Origin: Candidatus Nitrotoga sp. AM1P
GTDB taxonomy: Bacteria; Pseudomonadota; Gammaproteobacteria; Burkholderiales; Gallionellaceae
Assembly (NCBI RefSeq): GCF_013168275.1
Contig: NZ_AP019547.1
Coordinates: 1,550,001 to 1,614,000, forward strand
Reading direction: 5' to 3'
DNA: 64,000 bases
Below are positions 37,899 to 46,564 of the stretch, piece by piece. The notes below the pieces were generated by a model, which searched no databases, was not told the origin of the DNA, and saw nothing but the letters and a program-made list of their open reading frames with translations. Each line of letters opens with the position of its first letter. Within the stretch, counting starts at the first letter, position 1. Made by a program: the position numbers and the translations under genes.

Positions 37899-37970
37899 AC
37901 CTAACTTAAAAGTAGGGGGCTTGTGCGGGCTTTATTCGCGCAGCCCTCTTGACTGCCGGGTTGGTCTGCA
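37899..37970 (-). other. attC-like site upstream of the HNH gene
   Basis: On the minus strand an R'-type core GTTAGGT (37899-37905) lies about 17 bp before the HNH start, as at a cassette boundary. Ahead of it is a good imperfect hairpin (plus-strand GGGCTTGTGCG pairing with CGCGCAGCCC, one bulged base), the shape of attC sites. The matching R'' core is poor. Confidence 0.4.
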
Positions 37971-37982
37971 AAGCATGGTGGC

Positions 37983-38978
37983 TCATAGAATTAACGATAG
38001 TGCGTTCCTCTTTCCGAGCACTACTTCGACGAGAGCACCAAGATTCGAGATGGCCTTTCCTTTCTCAACCAGTAAAGTCAAAAATACACCCCGCGACCAT
38101 TCAGTCGGCATGATCTTACTGTAGCTTTCAAGGAGTTCCTGCTTCTCGCGTTCCCGGTGGTATTCGTATGCATTTAGCCATGTAAAAAGCATCTTTTCTG
38201 AATTCACTATGCAGTTGTTTGACTGTATAGAAATCACCTTTTGCATCTCCTTACCCTCGTAAACTTCAAGGAGCCATCCCATGAATGGATGAATTGGAGC
38301 ATCTTTCAATCTTCGCTTGAGAACTGCACGAACCTTTTGGAAACAGGCTGGCTCTTCTTGGAGGATAAGCGGGCGCAATCGATGAAGAAAAGCAAGTACG
38401 TCGTCAATGGGAGGGGCTTTAACCCGCCATTGCGGGTTACTTCCTTGGTTCCAAGCGAAATTCAATTGAACACCTTCCCCTTTTATTAGGAACTGGGTGG
38501 AATGCAAATCAGCAACATGGCTCAAGTAGTTATTCAGTTGACGCCATTCACTATCTGTAAATTCCGCAAAATGCTCAGAGGCTTCACCGGAAGTGTTATC
38601 TATGAGGCGTATTCCTGCTTTATGCAATTCGATCACCGTGATACCCAATGTATAGCGTTTATCTGCCACCCTCCCCAAACTTGTTAAACCCACGACCTTA
38701 CCGACGGCGGATAAACCTCGCTGGACTAAACCATAGAAAACAAAATCGATAAGGATTGTAAGGTTTTCAAGTCTGACGTCAACACAATATCTATTCGCCG
38801 CCCATTGCCTGAATATATGGCGTAGCGTGAACAGCAACAAGTCGCTGCGGCGTTCAATGCGCGAAATGGTGCCCTGTGTCCTATCACCGCCCACCAGCAG
38901 GATTACGGCTCCGCAGCTTGATCTGCCACAAGTGGCAACATCGAGGATCAAGCCAATACCTGGTTGTCGGTGAGGCAT
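37983..38978 (-). CDS. Unknown 331-aa protein downstream of higA
   Basis: The frame is open for 331 codons and overlaps the end of higA. Residues from about 65 on look like genuine protein (NLTILIDFVFYGLVQRGLSAVG, LHKAGIRLIDNTSGEASEHF, LNNYLSHVADLHSTQFLI, HPFMGWLLEVYEGKEM). The first ~60 residues are Arg-, Cys- and Ser-rich and may not be translated. The true start is probably a GTG or TTG further in. No domain, signal peptide or membrane segment was recognised. It could be part of a defence or cassette cargo set. Confidence 0.55.
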   Translation of the reverse strand: MPHRQPGIGLILDVATCGRSSCGAVILLVGGDRTQGTISRIERRSDLLLFTLRHIFRQWAANRYCVDVRLENLTILIDFVFYGLVQRGLSAVGKVVGLTSLGRVADKRYTLGITVIELHKAGIRLIDNTSGEASEHFAEFTDSEWRQLNNYLSHVADLHSTQFLIKGEGVQLNFAWNQGSNPQWRVKAPPIDDVLAFLHRLRPLILQEEPACFQKVRAVLKRRLKDAPIHPFMGWLLEVYEGKEMQKVISIQSNNCIVNSEKMLFTWLNAYEYHREREKQELLESYSKIMPTEWSRGVFLTLLVEKGKAISNLGALVEVVLGKRNALSLIL

Positions 38979-39253
38979 TGGATACTCAACAGCACGTCAT
39001 GAAGTTTATCCTCAGCCTGCCATAGATCGTATTTCGATTGCATATCCACCCACAACTGAGCGCCATTACCTAGCAATGCACCCAAACGTAGCGCCATTTC
39101 CGGGGAGATGCCGCTACGCTCGGCCAGTACCGCATGCAGAGTTTGGCGCGAGACTCCAAGATTGCGAGCAAAAGCGCTCACAGACATTCCCAAATCCGGC
39201 AGAACGTCTTCGCGCAAGATTGCGCCGGGGTGAGTTGGTTTACGTGTCCGCAT
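38948..39253 (-). CDS. higA: HigA-type antitoxin
   Basis: A 101-residue Xre/Cro-type protein from the ATG at 39253 (MRTRKPTHPGAILREDVLPDLGMSVSAFARNLGVSRQTLHAVLAERSGISPEMALRLGALLG). The helix-turn-helix and the HPG start are typical of HigA. It neutralises the HigB RNase encoded 8 bp upstream and represses the pair. Toxin-first order is the hallmark of higBA. The upstream open extension to 39328 is inside higB and was rejected. Confidence 0.93.
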   Translation of the reverse strand: MRTRKPTHPGAILREDVLPDLGMSVSAFARNLGVSRQTLHAVLAERSGISPEMALRLGALLGNGAQLWVDMQSKYDLWQAEDKLHDVLLSIQCLTDNQVLA

Positions 39254-39261
39254 AATGCCTC

Positions 39262-39537
39262 CTAGTGATAATTTTCCAAATTGATCCGTAGCGCATTCTC
39301 GCCTTCCCATTCGAATGTAATACACCACGGCCCATTTACATGCACGCTGTATCGCTTGGGCTTGCCTTGCAAGAGATGGAAATCGAAGCCCGGAAGATTC
39401 AACACATCCGGTGTTTTGGCAGTGTTGATGGCATCCAGTCGCCGCAATGCGCGCCCCACCAAGGCTTGCTGCACCTTGGCGCTCTTACCTTTTTCAAAAA
39501 GCTCTTCCAGCCCCTTGTGCATGAACGATTCAATCAT
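39262..39537 (-). CDS. higB: HigB-type RNase toxin
   Basis: A 91-residue RelE-superfamily toxin: MIESFMHKGLEELFEKG, then LVGRALRRLDAINTAKTPDVLNLPGFDFHLLQGKPKRYSVHVNGPWCITFEWEGENALRINLENYH. The segments LPG..FH.L.G....YSV.VNG.W.I.F.W and the final D/NYH are diagnostic of ribosome-dependent HigB mRNases. It is the first gene of the higBA operon and follows a palindromic operator. Confidence 0.94.
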   Translation of the reverse strand: MIESFMHKGLEELFEKGKSAKVQQALVGRALRRLDAINTAKTPDVLNLPGFDFHLLQGKPKRYSVHVNGPWCITFEWEGENALRINLENYH

Positions 39538-39547
39538 GACACAAACT

Positions 39548-39575
39548 GTAAATGATTGCTTTACACAAGTAAAGC
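39548..39575 (-). promoter_or_regulatory. higBA operator palindromes
   Basis: Two overlapping inverted repeats share GTAAA/TTTAC half-sites: GCTTTAC-acaa-GTAAAGC (39558-39575) and GTAAA-tgattgc-TTTAC (39548-39564). They lie 11-38 bp ahead of the higB start, in AT-rich DNA suitable for a promoter. They are likely HigA binding sites. Confidence 0.55.
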
Positions 39576-39756
39576 ACGATATTATTGATATTTATATAAT
39601 TCATGACGGTTGCATTTACTGCAACTCTCACATTCCGGCAAAGGCCGGAATTTAGACAATTGACAATGCATTCTATGCATAACCAACAACTTGTTGGACT
39701 AATTCACCAGTAATTGGATCCTCTACATCATTTAATCAAACCTATCCGATTAAGTC
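39576..39756. repeat. Gene-free stretch with short hyphenated palindrome
   Basis: No gene was seen between higB and the sgaA terminator. It contains an inverted repeat ATTCCGGC-aaag-GCCGGAAT (39632-39651), similar in look to common short intergenic palindromes of betaproteobacteria. Confidence 0.45.
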
Positions 39757-39794
39757 ATAAAAAATCCCCCTTTGCTTCAACACAAAGGAGGATT
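39757..39794 (-). terminator. Terminator of the glcDEF-sgaA operon
   Basis: On the minus strand AATCCTCCTTTG, an 8-nt loop, CAAAGGGGGATT and then TTTT. The 12-base arms (39763-39774 and 39783-39794, one mismatch) are followed by a T-run. It lies about 120 bp after the sgaA stop. Confidence 0.75.
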
Positions 39795-39914
39795 CCAGGA
39801 GACAAATATTATTTTATATACTGATTAAAAATGTCTGTGATATCTCATGGCTACTTGCTGACATTCACATCATAATTTTTACCCTCAATATCCATTGAGG
39901 GCCGTATAAACGAA

Positions 39915-41096
39915 TCAGCTTGCAAGTACTTTTTGCGCTGCAGCTACTGCCACACCATGCTGAACCGGCGCCTTCATTCTGCCTAATACGTCATCCAACG
40001 CACCGAGGCATATCAAAATATTGCTCTGATTGCTGGCATGGCCCATCAAGCCTATGCGCCACACCTTGCCTGCCATTACGCCCAGGCCCGCACCAATTTC
40101 CAGTTGATAATCGTTTAGCAGGGTGGAACGTACGGCGCCATCGTCCACACCATCTGGAATAGTAAGGGCATTCAATTGCGGCAGACGTTCAGATTCGGGC
40201 ACCACAAACTTCAATCCCATTGCTTCCAGGCCAGCGCGCAGGGCAAGGTGGTTTTTCATGTGGCGAGCCCATGAATTTTCCAGACCTTCTTCCTGCAATA
40301 TCACCAATGCTTCGTGCAGGCCATATAGCGCGTTGATCGGCGCAGTATGGTGGTAGGCGCGTTTAGTTGAACCGCCCCAATAGCTCATGACCAGATTCAA
40401 ATCCAGAAACCAGCTTTGCACTTTACTCTTGCGGTTCTTGATTTTCTCCAGCGCGAGCGTACTGAAACTGACCGGGGAAAGTCCAGGTGTGCAGGAGAGA
40501 CATTTTTGCGTGCCGGAATAAATAGCGTCTATTTCCCATTCATCGACCTTGAGTGGCGAACCGGCGAGTGAAGTGACTGCGTCCACGATGACCAGACAAC
40601 CATGTTTGTGAGCAAGCGCCGCCAAGGTTTTGGCATCAGACTGAGCGCCTGTGGAAGTTTCTGCGTGCACAAACGCAACGATCTTGGTATCAGGATTAGC
40701 CTTGAGTGCATCTTCTACTTTTTGTGGATCAACTGCGCGTCCCCAATCGTCCTGCACCATCACTGCAATACCGCCGCAGCGCTCAACGTTTTCTTTCATG
40801 CGTCCGCCGAACACGCCGTTTTGACATACGATGACTTTGTCACCGGGTTCGACCAAGTTAACGAAGCAGGTTTCCATTCCGGCCGAGCCTGGAGCGGAAA
40901 CAGGCATAGTCAATTCATTTTTAGTCTGAAAAGCGTACTTCAATAACTCTTTCATTTCGTCCATCATGGTTACGAACACTGGATCGAGATGGCCAATGGT
41001 GGGGCGCGACAAGGCCTCCAGTACACGTGAGCTGACATCCGAAGGGCCTGGACCCATCAGAATGCGTTGCGGGGGATGGAACGATTTTATTGCCAT
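39915..41096 (-). CDS. sgaA: Serine-glyoxylate aminotransferase
   Basis: A class V PLP aminotransferase that transfers the amino group of serine (or alanine) to glyoxylate, giving hydroxypyruvate and glycine. The 393-residue protein has MGPGPSDVSSRVLEALSRPTIGHLDP at the start, PGSAGMETCFVN, VDAVTSLAGSPLKVDEW and the PLP lysine in YSGTQKCLSCTPGLSPVS. Phosphoserine aminotransferase and alanine-glyoxylate aminotransferase are relatives, so substrate is inferred from context: glcDEF just upstream makes its glyoxylate, and the divergent mclA/mtk genes complete the serine-cycle type route. The stop is followed by a terminator. Confidence 0.88.
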   Translation of the reverse strand: MAIKSFHPPQRILMGPGPSDVSSRVLEALSRPTIGHLDPVFVTMMDEMKELLKYAFQTKNELTMPVSAPGSAGMETCFVNLVEPGDKVIVCQNGVFGGRMKENVERCGGIAVMVQDDWGRAVDPQKVEDALKANPDTKIVAFVHAETSTGAQSDAKTLAALAHKHGCLVIVDAVTSLAGSPLKVDEWEIDAIYSGTQKCLSCTPGLSPVSFSTLALEKIKNRKSKVQSWFLDLNLVMSYWGGSTKRAYHHTAPINALYGLHEALVILQEEGLENSWARHMKNHLALRAGLEAMGLKFVVPESERLPQLNALTIPDGVDDGAVRSTLLNDYQLEIGAGLGVMAGKVWRIGLMGHASNQSNILICLGALDDVLGRMKAPVQHGVAVAAAQKVLAS

Positions 41097-41139
41097 GCTT
41101 TTTCTCCTTGCGGGTTACGATTAATTTAATTGTGGCATT

Positions 41140-42390
41140 TTAACTTTTTTCGCTGCTCTCAGTCTCCCCTTGTTGGGAAAATGGTAGCAATAGCTCGATC
41201 CAATGTTTCACCGGCAAGCGGGCTGCACTTTCCAAATGTAGCTGGCAGCCGATGTTGGCGGTGGCGATAACCTCGGCCGCGCCCCGTTGCAGCGCACTCA
41301 ATTTATTTTCCAGCAATTGCTGCGACAGCACAGGTTGCATCAGGGTATAAGTGCCTGCGGCGCCACAGCACAAATGACTATCAGCAACTGGTGTCAGTAT
41401 ATAGCCGCAGTTTTTCAGGATAGTTTCAACAACGCCCGGCAGTTTTTGCCCATGCTGCAAGGTGCAAGACGATTGATAAGCGACGCGCACCCCTTTGCCG
41501 ACATCGGCCAAGGCACTCAAATCTTCGCGGCTCAAAATCTCGCTCAAATCGCGTGTAAGTTCGCTGATGCGTGCCGCCTTCGCGGCATAGTCCGGATCGT
41601 GTTTCAGCGTTTTGCCGTATTCTTTTACCATCAGGCCACAGCCACTGGAGCTCATCACAATCGCCTCTGCGCCTTGCTCAATATAGGGCCACCAGGCATC
41701 AATATTGCGGCGCATCATGTCATGTGCCCCATTAATATCAGCCAAGTGCTGGTTCAAAGCACCACAACAACCGGCCCTGGAGGCGCTGATTAAAGAAATA
41801 CCCAACTTATCCAGCACGCATGCAGCAGCCGTGTTGATATTTGGCGCACTCAACGATTGCACACAGCCTTCCAATATCAGCATGCTGCGCGGATGAATCG
41901 CTTGCGGACGAACTGTCTGTGCTCGTCGTTGGGCCGGGATTTTACGTTGCAAAGAGAGGGGTAATAATGGGCGCACTACGCGGCTCATGCCTAGCACAAA
42001 CGCAAAACGCTTGGGATACGGGAGCACTGCCAACAGACTGCGCCGCACAATTTTTTGCCACAACAGACGCGGCGCGCGTTCTTCAATGACCTGCCGCCCG
42101 ATGTCAATCAAACGGCCATACTGCACCCCGGATGGGCAGGTTGTTTCGCAAGCGCGGCAGGTCAGGCAGCGATCCAGATGCAATTGCGTCTTTTCACTGG
42201 ATTGATTGCCTTCCAGCATTTCCTTGATCAAATAAATACGCCCGCGCGGGCCATCCAGTTCGTTACCAAGCAATTGATAGGTGGGACAAGTGGCGTTGCA
42301 AAATCCGCAGTGCACGCAAGAACGCAGGATCGCATTGGCTTCGGCGATGTCGGGATTAACAAGGAGTTCAGGAGAAATGGCGGTTTGCAT
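41140..42390 (-). CDS. glcF: Glycolate oxidase iron-sulfur subunit
   Basis: A 416-residue subunit that passes electrons from glycolate oxidation to the respiratory chain. It has two 4Fe-4S motifs near the N-terminus (CVHCGFCNATCPTY and CLTCRACETTCPSG) and two CCG-type domains (LEGCVQSL/AGCCGALNQH and SSCTLQH/HLCCGAAGTY). It follows glcE by 5 bp; sgaA follows after 43 bp. Confidence 0.95.
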   Translation of the reverse strand: MQTAISPELLVNPDIAEANAILRSCVHCGFCNATCPTYQLLGNELDGPRGRIYLIKEMLEGNQSSEKTQLHLDRCLTCRACETTCPSGVQYGRLIDIGRQVIEERAPRLLWQKIVRRSLLAVLPYPKRFAFVLGMSRVVRPLLPLSLQRKIPAQRRAQTVRPQAIHPRSMLILEGCVQSLSAPNINTAAACVLDKLGISLISASRAGCCGALNQHLADINGAHDMMRRNIDAWWPYIEQGAEAIVMSSSGCGLMVKEYGKTLKHDPDYAAKAARISELTRDLSEILSREDLSALADVGKGVRVAYQSSCTLQHGQKLPGVVETILKNCGYILTPVADSHLCCGAAGTYTLMQPVLSQQLLENKLSALQRGAAEVIATANIGCQLHLESAARLPVKHWIELLLPFSQQGETESSEKS

Positions 42391-42395
42391 ATGGC

Positions 42396-43460
42396 TTACA
42401 AGTTGGCGTAAATGCGCCCTCGATTAAAAATTCCGTTTGGGTCAAAACTGGATTTCAGGCGTTGATGAATGACAAGCAAGGGCGCGGCGAGCGGCTGAAA
42501 TATTTCGCCATTGTGTTTGCTACCCCGAAACTGGGTAACATGCCCGCCTACTGTAGCGACGCGTTCGCGTATCAACGCAATGGGTTCGTCACTCACTAGC
42601 CAACGCTGCGCACCACCCCAATCGAGCAACCATTCGCCGGAAATTTCTAAAGGAGGCACGGCGGGCTTCACTACCACGCGATACAGCAGATTCGCAGAAC
42701 CAAGAAATGGCAGATGATGTTCGCGTAAGGCATGCCAGAAAGGTTCTGATTTTTCTATCAATTCGCCGCCCAAATGCTCATGGGCATGCTTGACCGCCTG
42801 CTCACTGCCGGATACGCGCAGATAACAATGCCCCGCATGATAACAGGCAGCATCCACCGGTATAGACTGGGACAACAAACGACTCATTTTGCTGATGGCT
42901 TCAGCTTGAGTGCATTCCTGTACCAAAGTGTAACTCGCGGCCGGGCGTGGCAGCACTTTCAAGCTGATTTCCAGTAACACGCCCAGCGTGCCATGTGCAC
43001 CGACCATCAGGCGCGAAACATCGTAACCCGCCACGTTTTTTATCACCTGGCCACCGAAGCGCAATATCTCGCCCTTACCATTGATCAGCTTACAGCCCAA
43101 TACAAAGTCACGTGCGGAGCCGCAAAAAGGACGACGCGGCCCAGACAGACCGCAGGCAATGGTGCCACCCAGGGTGGCGTTGTCACCAAAATGCGGTGGC
43201 TCAAATGCCAGCATCTGTCCGGCGTCTGCCAACGCAGCTTCAACTTCCTTGAGCGGCGTGCCGCTGCGTGCAGTCAAAACCAACTCACGTGGATCATGTT
43301 CGACGATGCCGCGATGAGCGCTGACATCCAGAATTTCGCCGTCCGTCTCTCGTCCTAAAAATGTTTTGCTATTGCCGCCTTCAATTTTGAGCGGTGTCCC
43401 ACTCCCGACGGCGTTGCGCACCTGCTGTTGCAGTGTCTCACTGATATCGCGCTCCAACAT
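42396..43460 (-). CDS. glcE: Glycolate oxidase FAD-binding subunit
   Basis: A 354-residue FAD-binding subunit, shorter than GlcD and lacking its full C-terminal domain. Features are PLKIEGGNSKTFLGRE, TARSGTPLKEVEAALADAGQMLAFEPPHFG, ATLGGTIACGLSGPRRPFCGSARDFVLG and VIKNVAGYDVSRLMVGAHGTLGVLLEISLKVLPRP. It overlaps glcD by 1 bp (ATG start within the glcD stop), so the two are translationally coupled. Confidence 0.95.
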   Translation of the reverse strand: MLERDISETLQQQVRNAVGSGTPLKIEGGNSKTFLGRETDGEILDVSAHRGIVEHDPRELVLTARSGTPLKEVEAALADAGQMLAFEPPHFGDNATLGGTIACGLSGPRRPFCGSARDFVLGCKLINGKGEILRFGGQVIKNVAGYDVSRLMVGAHGTLGVLLEISLKVLPRPAASYTLVQECTQAEAISKMSRLLSQSIPVDAACYHAGHCYLRVSGSEQAVKHAHEHLGGELIEKSEPFWHALREHHLPFLGSANLLYRVVVKPAVPPLEISGEWLLDWGGAQRWLVSDEPIALIRERVATVGGHVTQFRGSKHNGEIFQPLAAPLLVIHQRLKSSFDPNGIFNRGRIYANL

Positions 43461-44950
43461 CAGAAACGTTCCAACTCGGCATGGGGCAGTTGTCCGTGAT
43501 GGACGTGCATGGCGCCAAATTCTGCGCAGCGCTGCAAGGTGGGCACGGCTTTCCCGGGATTCAGCAAACCCGCAGGATCGAAAGCGGCTTTAATCGCATG
43601 GAATTGGCTGAGTTCGGGCGCTTTAAACTGGATACACATCTGATTAATTTTTTCCATGCCGACGCCATGCTCACCGGTGATAGATCCACCCACTTCAACG
43701 CACAACTGCAAGATACGCTGACCGAATTCCTCGGTGCGTACCAACTCGCCTTCCTTATTGGCATCGAACAAAATCAGTGGGTGCAGATTGCCATCTCCGG
43801 CATGAAACACGTTCGCCACCGGTAAGCCATACTCTTCCGACCATAAGCTAATCTGACGCAATACATGCGGCAATTGGCGCCGCGGAATCGTGCCATCCAT
43901 GCAGTAATAATCCGGTGAAATGCGCCCAACTGCGGGGAAGGCTGATTTACGTCCCTTCCAGAACAGCTGTCGTTCTGTTTCGTTTACGGCAGTGCGCACC
44001 TCGGTCGCGCCACTCTGGTGCAATATTTCGCGCACTTTCATGATGTGTTCGGATACTTCCGCATTGGTGCCATCCAGCTCGCACAGCAAAATCGCCTCTG
44101 CATCACGAGGATAACCGGCATGCGCATAATCTTCTGCCGCCTGAATGGCCACCTTGTCCATCATTTCCAGACCGGCCGGAATAATACCGGCAGCGATGAT
44201 CGCCCCGACTGCTTCTCCAGCTTTAAAGACATCATCAAAGGCCGCCAACAAAACTTGCGCGCGCTCCGGCTTGGCTAACAGCTTCACCGTAACTTCAACG
44301 ATCACCGCCAGCATGCCTTCCGAACCAGTCATCAATGCCAGCAGATCATAGCCCGGAGAATCCAGTGTTTCAGCGCCGATGGTCAGCAATTCTCCTTCCA
44401 TCGTCACAACTTTCAGCATCAGAATGTTGTGTACTGTCAGGCCATATTTCAGGCAATGCACCCCGCCGGAATTTTCCGCGACATTGCCGCCAATGGTGCA
44501 GGCAATCTGCGAGGAAGGATCAGGCGCGTAATACAAGCCATACGTGGCCGCGGCCTCGGAAATTGCCAGGTTGCGCACACCCGGTTGCAAAGTAGCCATC
44601 GCATTTTCTGGATCGATATGGAGTATGCGTTTGAATTTTGCCAGGCTCAGCAGCACGCCATCCGACAAAGGCAGAGCCCCGCCGGACAAACCAGTACCTG
44701 CGCCACGCGCCACAACGGGCACCTGCAACGAATGACATAAACGCATGATGGCCTGCACCTGCGCGATCGTTTCAGGCAAAACTACGACCAAGGGCAAACG
44801 ACGATAAACCGATAGCCCGTCACATTCGAACGGACGTAGATCTTCTTTATCAGTGAGTACGGCTTCTGGCGGTAACAGCTTTCGCAGTTTACGGAGCAGA
44901 TCTTCATGCGCGTCACGATTGCATGGCAATCCATCTTCTGATGCTAGCAT
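43460..44950 (-). CDS. glcD: Glycolate oxidase catalytic subunit
   Basis: A 496-residue FAD-linked oxidase that turns glycolate into glyoxylate. The PCMH FAD domain (VPVVARGAGTGLSGGALPLSDGVLLSLAKF, then YAPDPSSQIACTIGGNVAENSGGVHCLKYGLT) is followed by an FAD-oxidase C domain (FHAGDGNLHPLILFD, VGGSITGEHGVGMEK). In autotrophs this salvages the 2-phosphoglycolate product of RuBisCO, in others it allows growth on glycolate. First gene of glcDEF-sgaA. The ATG at 44950 was taken; the leader contains A+T-rich DNA but no clear promoter. Confidence 0.96.
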   Translation of the reverse strand: MLASEDGLPCNRDAHEDLLRKLRKLLPPEAVLTDKEDLRPFECDGLSVYRRLPLVVVLPETIAQVQAIMRLCHSLQVPVVARGAGTGLSGGALPLSDGVLLSLAKFKRILHIDPENAMATLQPGVRNLAISEAAATYGLYYAPDPSSQIACTIGGNVAENSGGVHCLKYGLTVHNILMLKVVTMEGELLTIGAETLDSPGYDLLALMTGSEGMLAVIVEVTVKLLAKPERAQVLLAAFDDVFKAGEAVGAIIAAGIIPAGLEMMDKVAIQAAEDYAHAGYPRDAEAILLCELDGTNAEVSEHIMKVREILHQSGATEVRTAVNETERQLFWKGRKSAFPAVGRISPDYYCMDGTIPRRQLPHVLRQISLWSEEYGLPVANVFHAGDGNLHPLILFDANKEGELVRTEEFGQRILQLCVEVGGSITGEHGVGMEKINQMCIQFKAPELSQFHAIKAAFDPAGLLNPGKAVPTLQRCAEFGAMHVHHGQLPHAELERF

Positions 44951-45060
44951 GAAAATTAATATAGAAAATTAACGGGATGCGGAATTTCAGCAGAGTTTGA
45001 CACGAAATGCAACTGGAAAAAATTACTTATAGTCAGCAAAAAAAGCTATCTCAGCAATAA

Positions 45061-45318
45061 TTATTCACATTTTCCAGCTGTGCATTTGTCTGATGAGCAT
45101 ACGGCAGGTTTCACACACGCCGAATCTTTTGGAAGTGAATGAAGCGCGATACATTTAGGTGGCGTAACTGCCAGAAGGCATGCTTCATTATGCTTAGCAT
45201 CGCATACTGTCGTAGCGTTATCTTTGTTGCAAGCATCGCCAATATTGGCAAGAACTGCTTGTGAAAATAAGGACATTGAACCGATCATTGCCATTGTTAC
45301 CAAAATTTTACTGAACAT
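45061..45318 (-). CDS. Small secreted Cys-rich protein
   Basis: An 85-residue protein with a clear Sec signal peptide (cleavage near AVLA-NIGD, residue 25). The mature part of about 60 residues has eight Cys, suggesting four disulfides. The spacing (DAC, TVC, EAC, KC, SAC, AVC, DKC, GKC) recalls small EB/defensin-like or Dickkopf-like cysteine modules, but no family is certain. Periplasmic or secreted. It stands alone between the divergent glc and mcl arms with its own spacer on both sides. Confidence 0.72.
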   Translation of the reverse strand: MFSKILVTMAMIGSMSLFSQAVLANIGDACNKDNATTVCDAKHNEACLLAVTPPKCIALHSLPKDSACVKPAVCSSDKCTAGKCE

Positions 45319-45579
45319 ATTTTTTCCTTTGTGATTGTTAATATTATAAATTCCAAATTTGAATATAATTATTGTTCAGTGTATAGGGAAAATAAACGTC
45401 CTTTTTCACCGGATCTGATGATTGCGTTAGATATAGCAGGAGGCCATCTTGACGTACATAAATAGTCAAATATGAAGACAAGCTAACATCGTGATATAGT
45501 TTGCATCCAAAAAAACCATACCGATTACATGGTGTTGCGTCACTTCAATAAATAAACATACAAATCAAGGGGAAATATA
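45319..45579. promoter_or_regulatory. Divergent control region of the Cys-rich protein and mclA
   Basis: About 260 bp of AT-rich, gene-free DNA between divergent genes. It must hold promoters in both directions. A TTGACG with 17-bp spacing lies at 45448-45453, but its -10 partner is poor. An AAGGGGAAA ribosome site precedes the GTG start of mclA. Confidence 0.45.
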
Positions 45580-46554
45580 GTGGCAGTTAAAACTCGACTT
45601 CATCGTAGCGAATTGGCCGTTCCGGGCAGCAACCTACGTATGCTTGAAAAAGCGCCGACAGCAGGTGCTGATGTAGTCTTTCTGGATTTGGAAGACGCGG
45701 TTGCACCTGATGATAAAGAACAGGCTCGCAAAAATGTCATAGCGGCATTAAATGATATGGACTGGTCTGCATGTTCTGTTTCGGTGCGAATCAACGGACT
45801 CGATACACATTGGTGCTACCGCGATATCGTAGATGTGATGGAAGCCGCCGGAGATAAGCTCGATACCATTCTGATTCCCAAAGTTAATAGGCCGGACGAT
45901 GTCTATTTTGTCGCAATGCTGATGGAGCAAATCGAAGCGGCAAAGAAATTCAAGCCGGTCAATATCCACGTACTAATTGAGACAGCACTCGGCATGGCGA
46001 ATATCGAACAGATTGCTCAAGCATGTCCGAGCCGTATGGAGGCGATGGTATTTGGTGTGGCCGATTACGCAGCATCCACACAGGCCCGCACGACCAATAT
46101 GGGCGGCGCTAATCCTAATTACGCCATGCTTACCGACGCCGATGAAGCTGGCAAGCGGACACGTCATTGGGGTGATCAATGGCATTACGCGCTATCAAGA
46201 CTGGTAGTTGCTTGTCGCGCTTATGGCCTGAGACCGATTGACGGTCCATTTGGTGACTTTAACGATCCAGAAGGATTTTTGGCGGTTGCAGGCGGTGCAG
46301 CTGCACTGGGAATAGAAGGAAAATGGGCCATCCATCCGTCACAAATTGCATTAGCCAACGAAGTATTCACACCCAGCGAGGCAGAAGTTAGTCGTGCCAG
46401 AAGTATTCTGGAAAATATGGAACAAGCCGCGCGCGAAGGCAAGGGGGCGGTTTCGCTGAATGGTCGCCTTATCGATGCGGCATCCATCAGACAGGCACAG
46501 GTTTTGGTTGCCAAGGCAGATCAGATACAGGCGGCCAAGCCTGGACTTAAGTGA
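45580..46554 (+). CDS. mclA: Malyl-CoA lyase
   Basis: A HpcH/HpaI-type lyase that splits malyl-CoA into acetyl-CoA and glyoxylate, or runs in reverse. The 324-residue protein closely matches the Methylobacterium MclA pattern: LHRSELAVPGSNLRMLEK, then DVVFLDLEDAVAPDDKEQARKN, RINGLDTHWCYRD, VLIETALGMAN and GVADYAAST. The rest includes RPIDGPFGDFNDPEG and EGKWAIHPSQIALANEVF. Mg-binding Glu and Asp residues are in place. It starts with GTG at 45580 and leads the mclA-mtkA-mtkB operon (10-bp gap to mtkA). It works with sgaA in a serine-cycle-type route. Confidence 0.95.
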   Translation: MAVKTRLHRSELAVPGSNLRMLEKAPTAGADVVFLDLEDAVAPDDKEQARKNVIAALNDMDWSACSVSVRINGLDTHWCYRDIVDVMEAAGDKLDTILIPKVNRPDDVYFVAMLMEQIEAAKKFKPVNIHVLIETALGMANIEQIAQACPSRMEAMVFGVADYAASTQARTTNMGGANPNYAMLTDADEAGKRTRHWGDQWHYALSRLVVACRAYGLRPIDGPFGDFNDPEGFLAVAGGAAALGIEGKWAIHPSQIALANEVFTPSEAEVSRARSILENMEQAAREGKGAVSLNGRLIDAASIRQAQVLVAKADQIQAAKPGLK

Positions 46555-46564
46555 GTAATATGCT

